From JAPLJU01 sp036725345 (GTDB lineage Bacteria; Desulfobacterota; Syntrophia; Syntrophales; UBA2192): a DNA stretch of 64,000 bases. Below, piece by piece: positions 1 through 9,072 of the stretch (the stretch's first letter is position 1; every line of letters begins with the position of its first letter). The translations under genes were made by a program, and so were the position numbers. A model generated the notes under the pieces. The model ran no database searches, was not told where the DNA came from, and worked only from the letters and a program-made list of their open reading frames with translations. The stretch lies in assembly GCA_036725345.1 (NCBI GenBank), contig DAIMEJ010000011.1, positions 37,125 through 101,124 of the forward strand, in the 5' to 3' direction.

Positions 1-576
1 AGGACCATCGGCATTCTGCCCGGCAGCAGGGAGGGGGAGGTCAGAAGGATTCTTCCCGACATGCTCGGGACGGCCCGGATTCTGAGCCAGAGACTTTCCC
101 CCGTGCAGTTCATCCTCCCGGTGGCCGACACCCTTTCGGAAGAATTCGTCCGGAATATCGGCGGGGCATTCCCGAAGAGACTTGCCCTCGCCAAGGATCA
201 CATATACGACGCCATCGGCGCGATGGATTTTGCCATGGTCGCCTCGGGAACGGCCACGCTGGAGACGGCCCTGCTGGGAACGCCCATGATCATCGTCTAC
301 AGGGTCTCCCCCCTGACCTATGCCGTCGGCAGGATGCTCGTCGATGTCGAGCACATCGGCATCGTCAACATCATCGCGGGGAAGACCATCGTACCCGAAT
401 TCATCCAGGGTGATGTCGTCCCGGAGAAAATGGCTGAGGCCATCATCCAGATCCTGTCAGACGAAAAAAAATATGGTGAAATGAAAAAGAATCTGTCAAA
501 AGTCAGGGAGAATCTCGGTCAGCCAGGCGCGTCCCGGCGCGCGGCTGAACTGGCTTATAAACTGCTGCAGATGTGA
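1..576 (+). CDS. lpxB: Lipid-A-disaccharide synthase, C-terminal part (5' end outside window)
   Basis: LpxB joins UDP-2,3-diacylglucosamine and lipid X into the lipid A disaccharide at the cytoplasmic face of the inner membrane. The reading frame is open from base 1, so only the C-terminal ~191 residues are present. They begin with the family motif ILPGSREGEV, and further on carry GTATLETALLGTPM and YRVSPLTY, the nucleotide-sugar-binding C-terminal half of this GT19 family. The first internal ATG at 61 lies inside the conserved domain and is not a real start. msbA follows 101 bp downstream and lpxK after that, the expected lipid A gene neighbourhood. Identity is secure; the missing N-terminus cannot be assessed. 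Confidence 0.95.
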   Translation, partial: RTIGILPGSREGEVRRILPDMLGTARILSQRLSPVQFILPVADTLSEEFVRNIGGAFPKRLALAKDHIYDAIGAMDFAMVASGTATLETALLGTPMIIVYRVSPLTYAVGRMLVDVEHIGIVNIIAGKTIVPEFIQGDVVPEKMAEAIIQILSDEKKYGEMKKNLSKVRENLGQPGASRRAAELAYKLLQM

Positions 577-677
577 CTTTTTTCATCTTGGGCGCAGCGT
601 GGAAATGCATTATAATGGCAATTGAATAAAACGGACGGAGATGACCTCCCCCGGCCCATCCGGGAAGCGATAATTTC

Positions 678-2456
678 ATGCTCGCTATTTACAAAAGACT
701 CTTGAGGCTTTCCAGGCCTCACATATGGAAGTTCATCCTGGCGATGCTCTGCATGCTGGTCGTCGGATCGACGACCGCCGCGGCAGCCTATCTCGTCAAG
801 CCCGCCCTGGATGAGATTTTTGTGAACAAAAATGCCGACGCCCTGATCTGGATACCCATAGCCGTTCTCTTGCTTTATCTGTTCAAAGGTCTGAGCAGTT
901 ACGGCCAGACGATCCTGATGAGCTTCATCGGCCACAGAATCGTCGCCGATCTGAGATACAACCTCTACCGGCACATCCAGATCCAGCCCCTTTCCTTTTT
1001 CACCAGAAACCCCACCGGGACTATCATGTCGCGTATCACCTACGACGTAAACCTCGTCCGGGACACGGTATCCGAGGCGATTACAAGCGTCCTCAAAGAT
1101 ACATTCACGCTCGTCGCGCTCATCTTTGTCCTTTTTTACCGAGACTGGAAGCTGGCCCTCATCGCCATGGTTGTCTTCCCCATCGCCATCTACCCCGTTA
1201 CTCGATTCAGCCGCAAGATGCGGAAAATCGCCAGGGCCAGCCAGGTGACCATGGGATCCCTCACCTCCCTGCTCCAGGAAACGATCTCCGGCAACAGGAT
1301 CGTGAAGGCCTTCAGCATGGAAAATTACGAGAACATGAGATTCTCGAAAGAAAATGAACGGCTTTTCAAGCTGGTGATGAAAACGGTGTCCGTTCGCGCC
1401 ATCACGGCCCCGCTCATGGAGTTCCTGGGAGGCACCGGAATCGCCGCCATCGTTTTCTACGGCGGGTACCAGGTGATCAACGGCATCTCGACACCGGGGA
1501 CTTTTTTCTCATTCCTCGCGGCTCTACTGATGCTTTACGAACCCGCGAAGAGGTTGACCAACGTGAACCTCACGATTCAGCAGGGCCTGTCGGCGGCCGA
1601 GCGCATCTTCAAGATCATGGACACGCCCCCGGATATCAGGGACAGGGAAGACGCAAGACCCCTGCCCGCCATTACAAGAGAGATCGAGTTCGATCACGTT
1701 TCTTTCAGCTACGACCAGATTCCCGTCCTGAAAGACATCCAGTTGAAAATCAGGGCCGGCGAGATGGTCGCCTTCGCGGGGATGAGCGGCGGTGGAAAAA
1801 CGACGCTCGTCAACCTGCTCCCGAGGTTCTATGACGTGAACGACGGCAGAATTCTAATCGACGGGCGCGACATCCGCGACGTGACTATCGATTCTCTCCG
1901 GGGCCAGATGGCCATCGTCACCCAGCAGACGATCCTCTTCAACGACACGGTCCGCAACAACATCGCCTACGGAGATATCCGAAAAAGCGACGAGGACATC
2001 ATCATGGCTGCCAAGGCGGCCAATGCCCACGACTTCATCACGAAACTCCCCGAGGGGTACAACACGGTCATCGGGGAACAGGGCGTAAAACTCTCGGGCG
2101 GTGAACGGCAGAGAATCTCGATTGCCAGAGCTCTGCTGAAGAACGCCCCCATCCTGATCCTCGACGAGGCAACCTCCTCTCTCGACACGGAATCGGAGGT
2201 CGAGGTCCAGGACGCCCTCGACAAGCTGATGAAAGGGCGCACGACGCTCGTGATTGCTCACCGGCTTTCGACCATCCGCAACGCGGACCGGATCCTAGTC
2301 ATCGTCGGCGGCAAGATTGTGGAAGAAGGGACCCACGAATCCCTGCTCGCGAAAGAAGGGGAATATTACAAGCTCTACAACATGCAGTTCAGAGATACCG
2401 ACAGCGCCCCTGGGGCCGGTTACCACCAAAGTGATCGTCCTGAAAGGCCGGTCTGA
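678..2456 (+). CDS. msbA: Lipid A export ABC transporter, fused permease/ATPase (MsbA)
   Basis: This half-transporter dimerises in the inner membrane and flips lipid A-core to the periplasmic leaflet. The 592 residues match the usual MsbA length. A six-helix transmembrane domain (about residues 15-310) precedes an ATPase domain with Walker A GMSGGGKTT (about 368), signature LSGGERQR (about 472), Walker B ILILDEATSSLD (about 490) and H-loop IAHRLS (about 527). It sits between lpxB and lpxK (3 bp gap to lpxK), which favours lipid A export over a drug-exporter role. No strong Shine-Dalgarno is visible before the ATG, so the start rests on alignment with the first membrane helix. Confidence 0.93.
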   Translation: MLAIYKRLLRLSRPHIWKFILAMLCMLVVGSTTAAAAYLVKPALDEIFVNKNADALIWIPIAVLLLYLFKGLSSYGQTILMSFIGHRIVADLRYNLYRHIQIQPLSFFTRNPTGTIMSRITYDVNLVRDTVSEAITSVLKDTFTLVALIFVLFYRDWKLALIAMVVFPIAIYPVTRFSRKMRKIARASQVTMGSLTSLLQETISGNRIVKAFSMENYENMRFSKENERLFKLVMKTVSVRAITAPLMEFLGGTGIAAIVFYGGYQVINGISTPGTFFSFLAALLMLYEPAKRLTNVNLTIQQGLSAAERIFKIMDTPPDIRDREDARPLPAITREIEFDHVSFSYDQIPVLKDIQLKIRAGEMVAFAGMSGGGKTTLVNLLPRFYDVNDGRILIDGRDIRDVTIDSLRGQMAIVTQQTILFNDTVRNNIAYGDIRKSDEDIIMAAKAANAHDFITKLPEGYNTVIGEQGVKLSGGERQRISIARALLKNAPILILDEATSSLDTESEVEVQDALDKLMKGRTTLVIAHRLSTIRNADRILVIVGGKIVEEGTHESLLAKEGEYYKLYNMQFRDTDSAPGAGYHQSDRPERPV

Positions 2457-2459
2457 CGG

Positions 2460-3560
2460 ATGAGGGACCTGGTAAGCTACCTGCAGAGACTCTGGTATGA
2501 CGAAGACCGACCGATTAGGCCTTTCCTGGATTTTCTGCTTCACGTCCTCTCTCTCCCCTACGCGGCCGGAACCCGGCTGAGAAATATTCTCTACGACCGC
2601 GGCCTGCTCCGCACCCACAGGGTTTCCTGCCCCGTCGTGAGCGTGGGCAACCTGGTCGCGGGAGGCACCGGCAAGACACCCGCCGTGATCCTGATTGCCG
2701 GTCTTCTCAGGGATGCCGGCTACAAGCCGGCCGTCCTGAGCCGCGGATACGGAGGTGAGAATTCCGAGGCCGTGAAGGTTGTCTCTGACGGTATCAACAT
2801 CCTTTCCGGCTCCTCGGACGCGGGGGATGAAGCCATCCTGACGGCAATGTCACTGAAAGGGATACCCGTCCTCACAGGTCCCGAGCGCCACCGGGCCGCC
2901 CGGTACGCTATCGAGAACCTCGGCTGTGACGTCCTTGTGCTGGACGACGGTTTCCAGCACAGGGCTCTTTCACGCAACCTGGACATCCTGCTCATGGACA
3001 GTGAAAAACCTCTGGGGAACGGTTTCCTGCTCCCGCGAGGCCCTCTCAGGGAGCCTCTAAACTCCTTGAAGAGGGCCGATCTTTTGGTCCTGACGCGATC
3101 CGATGAGGACGCCACCCCGTCGACATCCCGACCATCACTGGGAAAAACCTTTCCCGACAAGCCCATCTTCACGGCGCGCCACCGGCCGAAGGCGATCCGT
3201 CGCGGCGGGGGTACCGAGGTCCAGCCGTCGGAGTTTCTCGCGGGGAAAAAAGTGCTGGCCTTTGCCGGCATCGCGAGACCGGCATCTTTTGAAAAAACTG
3301 TTCGGGCCCTGGGCGCCTCGCTTCTCGGCTTGATTCCCTTTCCCGATCATCATGTGTACACGGAAGGGGATATTCGGGAGCTCGAGTCGAAGGCGGCCGG
3401 TTTATCGGCCGACCTGATCCTCACAACAGAGAAAGACGCCGTGAAGCTGAGCCCCTTCGGACGTTTTTCTGAAGGGGTTTATGTTCTTTCCATTGAGATG
3501 GAAATCACGGCGCACGAAGGTACATTCGCGGAATGGCTACTCAACCATCTGAAGTCATAA
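2460..3560 (+). CDS. lpxK: Tetraacyldisaccharide 4'-kinase
   Basis: LpxK phosphorylates the 4' position of the lipid A disaccharide, using ATP at the inner membrane. The 366-residue protein has an N-terminal hydrophobic segment (FLDFLLHVLSLPYAAG), the P-loop GGTGKTP (about residue 68), and the family-specific LDDGFQH motif (about 160). It starts 3 bp after msbA, and its last 28 bp overlap the next acyltransferase gene, so the three are probably translationally coupled. In many related genomes waaA lies in this string; it is absent here. Confidence 0.94.
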   Translation: MRDLVSYLQRLWYDEDRPIRPFLDFLLHVLSLPYAAGTRLRNILYDRGLLRTHRVSCPVVSVGNLVAGGTGKTPAVILIAGLLRDAGYKPAVLSRGYGGENSEAVKVVSDGINILSGSSDAGDEAILTAMSLKGIPVLTGPERHRAARYAIENLGCDVLVLDDGFQHRALSRNLDILLMDSEKPLGNGFLLPRGPLREPLNSLKRADLLVLTRSDEDATPSTSRPSLGKTFPDKPIFTARHRPKAIRRGGGTEVQPSEFLAGKKVLAFAGIARPASFEKTVRALGASLLGLIPFPDHHVYTEGDIRELESKAAGLSADLILTTEKDAVKLSPFGRFSEGVYVLSIEMEITAHEGTFAEWLLNHLKS

Positions 3561-4444
3561 AGCCGACCCTGATGACCAAGAGCATCCTGATCTTTTTCAA
3601 GGCCATTCCCCTCCCGTTTCGCAAGGCCCTCTTCCGTGGCCTTTTCACCCTGGTATATCACCTCCTGACGAAGCAGAGGCTCATAACCCTCCACAACTTG
3701 AAATGCGCCTTTCCCGAAAAGGAAATGCCCGAACTCATCGGTATCGCGAAGGGGGTTTACAGCCACCTGGCCATTGTCATGGCGGAATTTTTCGAAATCC
3801 CCTGGATTACAAAAGACAATTACCGGCAATGGGTTGAATTTGAGGGGCTGGAAAACATCGAAAAAGCGCTTGTCCAGGGAAAAGGCGTCCTCTCCATCGT
3901 AGCCCACCTGGGCAACTGGGAGATGATGACCATGGCCTTTCCCATGGCGGCTTATCCCATTCAGATCGTCTATCGACCCCTGGACAACCCCGTTCTGGAC
4001 AATCTCTTCGGATATGTCCGTTCGCTCAACGGCAACAGCCTTATCCCGAAAACGGGGGCCTTGAGATCGATGCTCATGCTGCTCCGTCAGAACAAGATCG
4101 TCGGCATCATGGGCGACCAGAACATGAGCGCCCGTGAAGGGGTCTTCGTGGAATTTTTCGGGCGTCCGGCCTGCACGACGGTGGGGCTGGCCTTCATGGC
4201 GCTGAAAACGGGCGTCCCCGTCGTGCCGGCCTTTATGATCCGCATGAAGAACGGAAAATACAGGTTCATCATCGAGCCGGCCGTGGACATTTCCAACACG
4301 GGTGACCTCCAGGCCGATGTGAAAGAAAACACACAGAGATTCACGCGAATCATCGAGCATTACGTGCGTCTCTACCCCGAACAATGGTTCTGGCTGCATC
4401 AGCGCTGGAAGACAAAGCCGTGGCAGGTCAAGAAAAGAAGCTGA
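3533..4444 (+). CDS. LpxL/HtrB-type lipid A (or lysophospholipid) acyltransferase
   Basis: Predicted membrane-associated acyltransferase that adds a secondary acyl chain to lipid A. The 303-residue protein carries the catalytic H-x4-E motif of the family as HLGNWE (His125, Glu130), followed by a YRPLDNP segment and GIMGDQNM, typical of the LPLAT/HtrB superfamily. The start overlaps the end of lpxK by 28 bp. The lipid A gene setting supports a late acyltransferase (LpxL/LpxM class). Which acyl-ACP it uses, and whether it acts on Kdo2-lipid A, cannot be read from sequence, so no symbol is assigned. Confidence 0.85.
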   Translation: MATQPSEVIKPTLMTKSILIFFKAIPLPFRKALFRGLFTLVYHLLTKQRLITLHNLKCAFPEKEMPELIGIAKGVYSHLAIVMAEFFEIPWITKDNYRQWVEFEGLENIEKALVQGKGVLSIVAHLGNWEMMTMAFPMAAYPIQIVYRPLDNPVLDNLFGYVRSLNGNSLIPKTGALRSMLMLLRQNKIVGIMGDQNMSAREGVFVEFFGRPACTTVGLAFMALKTGVPVVPAFMIRMKNGKYRFIIEPAVDISNTGDLQADVKENTQRFTRIIEHYVRLYPEQWFWLHQRWKTKPWQVKKRS

Positions 4445-4596
4445 GAAGTCAAGAAGTTGAGAAGGTAAGAAAATCAGAATTTGCAGGCAGACAAAGATTA
4501 TGCAGAATAAACCGCAGAAACGACAAAAATAAAATAGAAGATAAGAAATTGAGAAGTTGATAAGACAAGAAACTTCTTGATGCCAGAGCGCAGGAT
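4445..4596. other. Purine-rich intergenic stretch with GAGAAGTTGA-like repeats
   Basis: These 152 bp hold no gene. They are strongly purine-biased and contain degenerate repeats of the type AAGAAGTTGAGAAG, AAATTGAGAAGTTGATAAG and AAGAAACTTCTTG. A shorter patch of similar sequence occurs after the CoA-transferase gene (48550-48590). No T-tract terminator is visible. Confidence 0.5.
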
Positions 4597-5655
4597 ATGT
4601 TTCAGGCAAAACCAATCCCACGGGAGGGAGTAAGGAACATCCTGATTCGCGGTACCAACTGGATCGGCGACGTGGTTATGACCCTTCCGGCCATTGCCGC
4701 CGTGAGGGAGGCCTACCCGGGAGCCAAAATCTCGATCCTTGTGAAACCCTGGGTCGCCGATCTGCTCCGCATCTCAAGCGATGTCGACGAGGTCCTGATC
4801 TATGAACGTCCCGGCGTCCACGAAGGTCTCGGGGGTTTTCTGCGGCTCGTAGGGGAACTGAAAGCCAGGAAATTCGACATGGCGATACTCCTGCAGAACG
4901 CCATCGAGGCGGCGATCATCGCTTGGCTCGCCCGCATCCCCGTCCGGGCCGGTTACAGCACCGACGGACGGGGTTTTCTCCTGACCCACGCTGTGAGACG
5001 GACGGACGACATCCTGAGGCTTCATCAGACCCGATATTACCTCGAAATGCTGAAGGCCCTCGGGCTGGAGCCCGGCAGGAAAGATGTCAGGCTGGCCGTC
5101 GGCGAAGAGGAAAAGTCGCTCTCCGATCGCATCCTGAAAGAAAGGGGCATCGCCCCGGACTCCCTTTTAATCGGCCTGGCGCCCGGCGCCACTTACGGGC
5201 CGGCGAAAATGTGGTACCCGGAGCGGTTCGCAAGCGTCGCCGATCGCCTGATCGAACGCTTCTCCGCCAGAGTCCTTATTTTCGGGAGCGGCGGGGATCA
5301 TGAAGTCGCCAGGCGCGTCCGGGAAAGGGCCGGAAATACCCTGATCGACCTCACCGGGGAAACAACCCTTCGGGAGGCAATATCCCTGATCGCCCGGTGC
5401 CGCCTTTTCGTGTCGAACGACTCGGGCCTGATGCACGTGGCGGGGGCCCTGGGGATTCCGACCGTCGCCATCTTCGGATCCACCAACCCCCTGACGACAT
5501 CACCCGTAGGACAAGAGAGCGTCGTGATCACGAAAAACGCGCCCTGTGCCCCCTGCCTCAAGGAAACCTGCCCGACCGACTTTATTTGCATGGACTTGAT
5601 CACGGTGGATGATGTATACGATACCGCTGTGTCACTCTTGACCAAAGAGCTTTGA
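4597..5655 (+). CDS. waaF: ADP-heptose:LPS heptosyltransferase II
   Basis: GT9-family enzyme that adds the second L,D-heptose to the LPS inner core on the cytoplasmic side. The N-terminus ILIRGTNWIGDVVMTLPA is diagnostic of WaaF. The acceptor/donor-site segment NDSGLMHVAGALG lies at about residue 274. The C-terminal CAPCLKETCPTDFICM cluster is common in delta-proteobacterial members. The length of 352 residues is normal. gmhB follows after 13 bp and waaC after that, so the heptose-phosphate step and both heptosyl transfers are co-encoded. Confidence 0.92.
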   Translation: MFQAKPIPREGVRNILIRGTNWIGDVVMTLPAIAAVREAYPGAKISILVKPWVADLLRISSDVDEVLIYERPGVHEGLGGFLRLVGELKARKFDMAILLQNAIEAAIIAWLARIPVRAGYSTDGRGFLLTHAVRRTDDILRLHQTRYYLEMLKALGLEPGRKDVRLAVGEEEKSLSDRILKERGIAPDSLLIGLAPGATYGPAKMWYPERFASVADRLIERFSARVLIFGSGGDHEVARRVRERAGNTLIDLTGETTLREAISLIARCRLFVSNDSGLMHVAGALGIPTVAIFGSTNPLTTSPVGQESVVITKNAPCAPCLKETCPTDFICMDLITVDDVYDTAVSLLTKEL

Positions 5656-5668
5656 GACGGCAGCGCCG

Positions 5669-6232
5669 ATGAAAAAGAACACGGCCGTATTCCTGGACCG
5701 CGACGGGACCATCAACGAAGAGGTGGGGTATCTCAGCAGGCCGGATCAATTGAGGCTCATCCCCGGCACACCCGAGGCGATCCGCCTGATCAACGAAGCC
5801 GGTATGAAGGCCGTCGTCGTCACCAACCAGTCTGGCGTAGCCCGCGGTTACTTCACGGAGGAAGTTGTCGAAACTATCCACGGGCGGCTTAACAAAATGC
5901 TTCAGGAGCAGGGAGCACGCATCGACCGCTTCTATTTCTGCCCTCACCATCCCGTCTACGGGAATGGCCCCTACAAGAAAGCCTGTTCCTGCAGGAAACC
6001 GGAGTCGGGGCTTTTCCTCCTGGCCTCCGAGGAAATGGATATCGACCTCTCCCGGTCCTATGTCATAGGCGACATGCTCAAGGACATCGACGCGGGGAAA
6101 AGAGTGGGGGCCAGAGGGATCCTCGTCAGGACGGGTTACGGCCCCAATGTCACCCTAACGGACAAACCGGTCTACATCGCCGAAGACTTGCTGGAAGCCG
6201 TGAAATGGATACTGCAGGACCGGAAAAAATAA
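5669..6232 (+). CDS. gmhB: D-glycero-beta-D-manno-heptose 1,7-bisphosphate 7-phosphatase
   Basis: HAD-superfamily phosphatase in the ADP-heptose pathway, removing the 7-phosphate. HAD motif I is FLDRDGT (Asp10, Asp12), motif II is VVTNQSG, the motif III lysine lies in CRKPESG (Lys110), and motif IV is IGDMLKDID (Asp135). The zinc-binding loop of GmhB is present as C91-x-H93 and C106-x-C108. The 187 residues fit the family. It overlaps waaC by 28 bp, and its placement between the two heptosyltransferases makes the role firm. Confidence 0.93.
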   Translation: MKKNTAVFLDRDGTINEEVGYLSRPDQLRLIPGTPEAIRLINEAGMKAVVVTNQSGVARGYFTEEVVETIHGRLNKMLQEQGARIDRFYFCPHHPVYGNGPYKKACSCRKPESGLFLLASEEMDIDLSRSYVIGDMLKDIDAGKRVGARGILVRTGYGPNVTLTDKPVYIAEDLLEAVKWILQDRKK

Positions 6233-7272
6233 ACATCCTCATCGTTAAGTTGAGCGCCATCGGCGACGTGGTCCACACGCTCCCCTCCCTGGCCGCCCTC
6301 AGGACGCTTTACCCGCTTGCCCACATCACGTGGGTCGTCGAAGAGACCTCCTCCGACCTTCTGGTCGGCCACCCCGACCTCGACCGCCTTCTGATATCTA
6401 AAAGAAAAAAGTGGCTCCGGGACCTTGCAAACCCGACGCGGGCCCGGGGCGCGCTTCGGGAGACCCTTGCCTTTTTACGGACCCTCAGGGACCGCCCCTA
6501 CGATCTCGTCATCGATTTTCACGGACTTTTCAAGAGCGGCCTCATCGTCCTCCTGAGCGGCGCCCGGCGTAAGCTCGGCTATGACAGCATGCAGGAGCTG
6601 AGCGGCCTCTTTTTGAATGAAAAAATCCCCGAGGACATGGAGAAGCACGCCGTTGATCGCTACCTGGACTTTCTTCGCCACCTGGGGGCGAAAGCCGGGG
6701 AACCCCGCTTCTATATCCCCGTCGGGGTGGAAAACAGGTCCAGAGTGGATACCCTCCTCGAGGCGGAAGGGATCGGCAGAGGCGAGCGCTTCGTGGCCGT
6801 GAGCCCCGTGGCGCTCTGGGACACCAAGCTCTGGGAGGAGAAAAAGTTCGCGATGCTCTGCGACAGGGTACTCGGCGAGCTGGGCCTGAAGGTGGTCCTG
6901 ACAGGATCGAGGGGCGACGGCATCCTGCAGCGGATCGAAAAAGCCATGACCCGGCCCGTCGCGAATCTCGGCGGGAAGACCTCCCTGAGGGACCTGGCCT
7001 ATCTCTTCGAACGGTCCTCCCTCGTCATCACCACCGATTCAGGGCCCATGCACATCGCGGCCGCCGCCGGGACACCGGTTGTGGCGCTCTTCGGCCCCAC
7101 GTCACCTTCGCGTACGGGACCCTACGGAAAGGGGCACCGTGTCATCCGGAAAGAGATCGGCTGCAGCCCCTGCTTTCTCAAGAAATGCGACGTGCTGACC
7201 TGCATGAAGGAAATCACCGTCGATGAGGTCTTCGAGGCCGTCAAAGATAAATTACCGGGACAAGAGGCCTGA
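6205..7272 (+). CDS. waaC: ADP-heptose:LPS heptosyltransferase I
   Basis: GT9-family transferase that places the first heptose on Kdo2-lipid A. It begins with INILIVKLSAIGDVVHTLPS, the WaaC-type N-terminus, distinct from the WaaF form upstream. The ADP-heptose-site segment TDSGPMHIAAAAGTPV lies near residue 277. The 355 residues end after a Cys-containing segment (CSPCFLKKCDVLTCM). The ATG at 6205 lies inside gmhB, implying coupled translation. Confusion with waaQ-type enzymes is possible in principle, but the position and N-terminus favour WaaC. Confidence 0.88.
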   Translation: MDTAGPEKINILIVKLSAIGDVVHTLPSLAALRTLYPLAHITWVVEETSSDLLVGHPDLDRLLISKRKKWLRDLANPTRARGALRETLAFLRTLRDRPYDLVIDFHGLFKSGLIVLLSGARRKLGYDSMQELSGLFLNEKIPEDMEKHAVDRYLDFLRHLGAKAGEPRFYIPVGVENRSRVDTLLEAEGIGRGERFVAVSPVALWDTKLWEEKKFAMLCDRVLGELGLKVVLTGSRGDGILQRIEKAMTRPVANLGGKTSLRDLAYLFERSSLVITTDSGPMHIAAAAGTPVVALFGPTSPSRTGPYGKGHRVIRKEIGCSPCFLKKCDVLTCMKEITVDEVFEAVKDKLPGQEA

Positions 7273-7370
7273 AATCCGGCAGACTTTTTGCTGCGATGAT
7301 GGGACTGTTAAATGCAAGAAATTGATTATGTTTCGCGTCATTCATCATCAGATAAAGGGGGAGGAAAAAG

Positions 7371-7952
7371 ATGAAAAGCAGCAGGATCATGAAATGGACA
7401 TTATTGACGCTCACGCTTACATTTCTCACCGCCGGTACGATTTTCGCCGCGGAAAAGGAGCCTTTTTTCAAGGAGGTCGGTCTCATCACAGGATACGGGA
7501 GCGCGTCGATTCGGGAGGGGACCTACGAGACGATTCCCATCATCCTGCACTGCGGTACGGATCTTTCAAGGTACTTTCCGGGATTAAAGGGTCACCGGGG
7601 TATTGTCACGGCCTTTATCGAACCGCAGGTCAACCCGGTCATCGGGCCCGATGATGACATAGAATTCGGTATGGGAATAGGGCTTCAATACCAATATCCC
7701 GTAACGTCTGTTTTTTCTCTGTATGTGAACGCGGCGACGGGACCTTTTTACATCTCTGTCGATACGCGAGATCAGGCGGACGGCTTTATCTTCTCTAACC
7801 ACATTGGGGCCGGGGCCTACTTGTTTGTGAACAGGAATATCGCCGTCAACGCCGGGTACAGGTTACGTCACATGTCAAACGCCAGCACGCACGAACCCAA
7901 CGGAGGCATCGACAGCCACTTTGGAGTCATCGGCATCTCCTGGTTTTATTAA
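7371..7952 (+). CDS. pagL: Lipid A 3-O-deacylase family outer membrane protein (PagL-like)
   Basis: Predicted outer-membrane beta-barrel enzyme that removes the 3-O-linked acyl chain from lipid A. The 193-residue precursor has a signal peptide ending near TAGTIFA (about residue 26). Its C-terminal half carries the PagL active-site signature RHMSNAS (His167, Ser169). The third triad position, usually Glu, appears to be Asp181. It ends in the aromatic residues WFY expected of a barrel. A GGGGGAGG-type ribosome site precedes the ATG. It lies directly after the lipid A/heptose genes, so it probably remodels the product of this locus. The symbol is by family, not by demonstrated activity. Confidence 0.82.
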   Translation: MKSSRIMKWTLLTLTLTFLTAGTIFAAEKEPFFKEVGLITGYGSASIREGTYETIPIILHCGTDLSRYFPGLKGHRGIVTAFIEPQVNPVIGPDDDIEFGMGIGLQYQYPVTSVFSLYVNAATGPFYISVDTRDQADGFIFSNHIGAGAYLFVNRNIAVNAGYRLRHMSNASTHEPNGGIDSHFGVIGISWFY

Positions 7953-8018
7953 AAGAATTTTTCCCGGATCTTACTTCCATTGATGACATCCGCAAATCTG
8001 CCAGAGGGGGAAACGACC

Positions 8019-8189
8019 ATGGCCATCAGCAAGGAACTTCTCGATATCCTCGCTTGCCCGAAATGCAAGGGGGACATCCACCTGAACGACAAGGGCGACG
8101 GGCTCATCTGTGACAAATGCAAGCTTTTATACGAAATCAAGGATGACATCCCCATCATGCTCATCGACGAGGCGAAAAAACTCGATTAG
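8019..8189 (+). CDS. Trm112-family zinc-ribbon protein (YcaR-like)
   Basis: Small protein of 56 residues using the ATG at 8019, preceded by GAGGGGG; an in-frame ATG at 7980 would add 13 unconserved residues. It has two CxxC pairs (ACPKCKG and ICDKCKL) and the family's ending DIPIMLIDEA. Trm112-like proteins bind zinc and, in eukaryotes, activate methyltransferases; in enterobacteria the homologue ycaR lies beside lpxK and kdsB. Placement after the lipid A genes matches that pattern. The bacterial role is unknown. Confidence 0.88.
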   Translation: MAISKELLDILACPKCKGDIHLNDKGDGLICDKCKLLYEIKDDIPIMLIDEAKKLD

Positions 8190-8495
8190 ACCGACTCCCC
8201 CTTTTTACTTGTTACGTCACGCTTATCGACCTGCCATGTCGTTTTGCTTCCATTCTTCCTTTGCCTGACTGCTTTCTCAGCGCATCTATCGGCCAGGCTG
8301 GGAACGATGGCCCGGCGATAATTTGATTGAACGGGGTTGTTTTAAGGATCGGGTCACCGGGTCACCCGCCGTCACACAGGAAGTGTCTCTGTCAGCCAAG
8401 GGCTTCATATATCGCAGGAAAGCTCGACGATAATCCGTCATTTTTTCCTTGACATCGGATGCCAACTCGATTAGGGAGTCTGTTTAGTTCAAGGG
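8190..8495. other. 306-bp non-coding region upstream of the polysaccharide locus
   Basis: No convincing gene. It separates the lipid A genes from the polysaccharide regulator gene. A perfect tandem GGGTCACC repeat at 8351-8366 could be a protein-binding site. A TTGACA hexamer at 8449-8454 is a reasonable -35, but no good -10 stands at the right distance. No JUMPstart/ops element was found. Confidence 0.5.
8351..8366 (+). promoter_or_regulatory. Tandem GGGTCACC direct repeat, possible operator
   Basis: Two adjacent perfect copies of GGGTCACC lie about 130 bp upstream of the MarR-type regulator gene. Tandem 8-mers at this spacing would place two binding sites less than one helical turn apart. 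It may be a control site for the regulator or for the polysaccharide locus; this is inference from position only. Confidence 0.25.
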
Positions 8496-8891
8496 ATGAA
8501 CAGGCCCGATTTTATTATGCCTATCCACGAATCGTCACATTTCGAAAGTGAAGAAGTCCTGAAGCTCCTGCGCGAGATTAAACGCTCTCCCGCACTGACC
8601 CAGCGCGAACTCTCCAACAGGCTCGGGATCAGCCTCGGGAAGGTTAACTTTCTCTTGAAGTCCCTCATCCGCAAGGGCCTTGTGACGGCCCACAACTTCA
8701 AGAACTCTCACAATAAAAAGGCTTATTTATACAAGCTGACCCCTCACGGGATCGAGGAAAAGGCGCGCGTGACCTACCGCTTCCTGAAACGCAAGATAAA
8801 AGAGTACGAGCGCCTCGAATCGGAGATCAAGCAGCTGAGACAGGAAGTCGGGGACCTTGGCGGTTCCGTCGACTTCGAAGACAGGAAATAG
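8496..8891 (+). CDS. MarR-family EPS-associated transcriptional regulator
   Basis: A 131-residue DNA-binding protein with a winged helix (about residues 18-88; TQRELSNRLGISLGKVNFLLKSLIRKGLV) and a C-terminal charged coiled coil (about 92-120). This matches the EPS-associated MarR family that commonly stands at the head of exopolysaccharide/O-antigen loci in proteobacteria. It is the first gene of this locus and is followed by sugar-nucleotide genes. The start may be 8496 or the ATG at 8517; neither has a well-spaced ribosome site. A regulatory role on the downstream cluster is inferred from family and position. Confidence 0.85.
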   Translation: MNRPDFIMPIHESSHFESEEVLKLLREIKRSPALTQRELSNRLGISLGKVNFLLKSLIRKGLVTAHNFKNSHNKKAYLYKLTPHGIEEKARVTYRFLKRKIKEYERLESEIKQLRQEVGDLGGSVDFEDRK

Positions 8892-9072
8892 GCATCGGGC
8901 GGCCATCGCCGGGCGCCGATACCGAAACATTAAAAAAAAGAAGAATACCAAGCAGTTCGGCCCCCTGAGAGCAAATGAGAATGTAACTCAGAGGGCGGAG
9001 CTGTAGCCGAATACCCGATTCAATTCCCAAGAGTGATGCGGCTGCTTCACGGAGTTCAGGGTGGATTCTGGT

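Noticed and set aside
7223..7654. 143-codon + frame overlapping the start of the PagL-like gene
   Set aside because: No signal peptide or family pattern; the pagL frame has a ribosome site, signal peptide and active-site motif.
8892..9072. JUMPstart/ops element before the polysaccharide genes
   Set aside because: GGCGGAGCTGTAGCC at about 8994 resembles it loosely, but the GGCGGTAGC core is not present.
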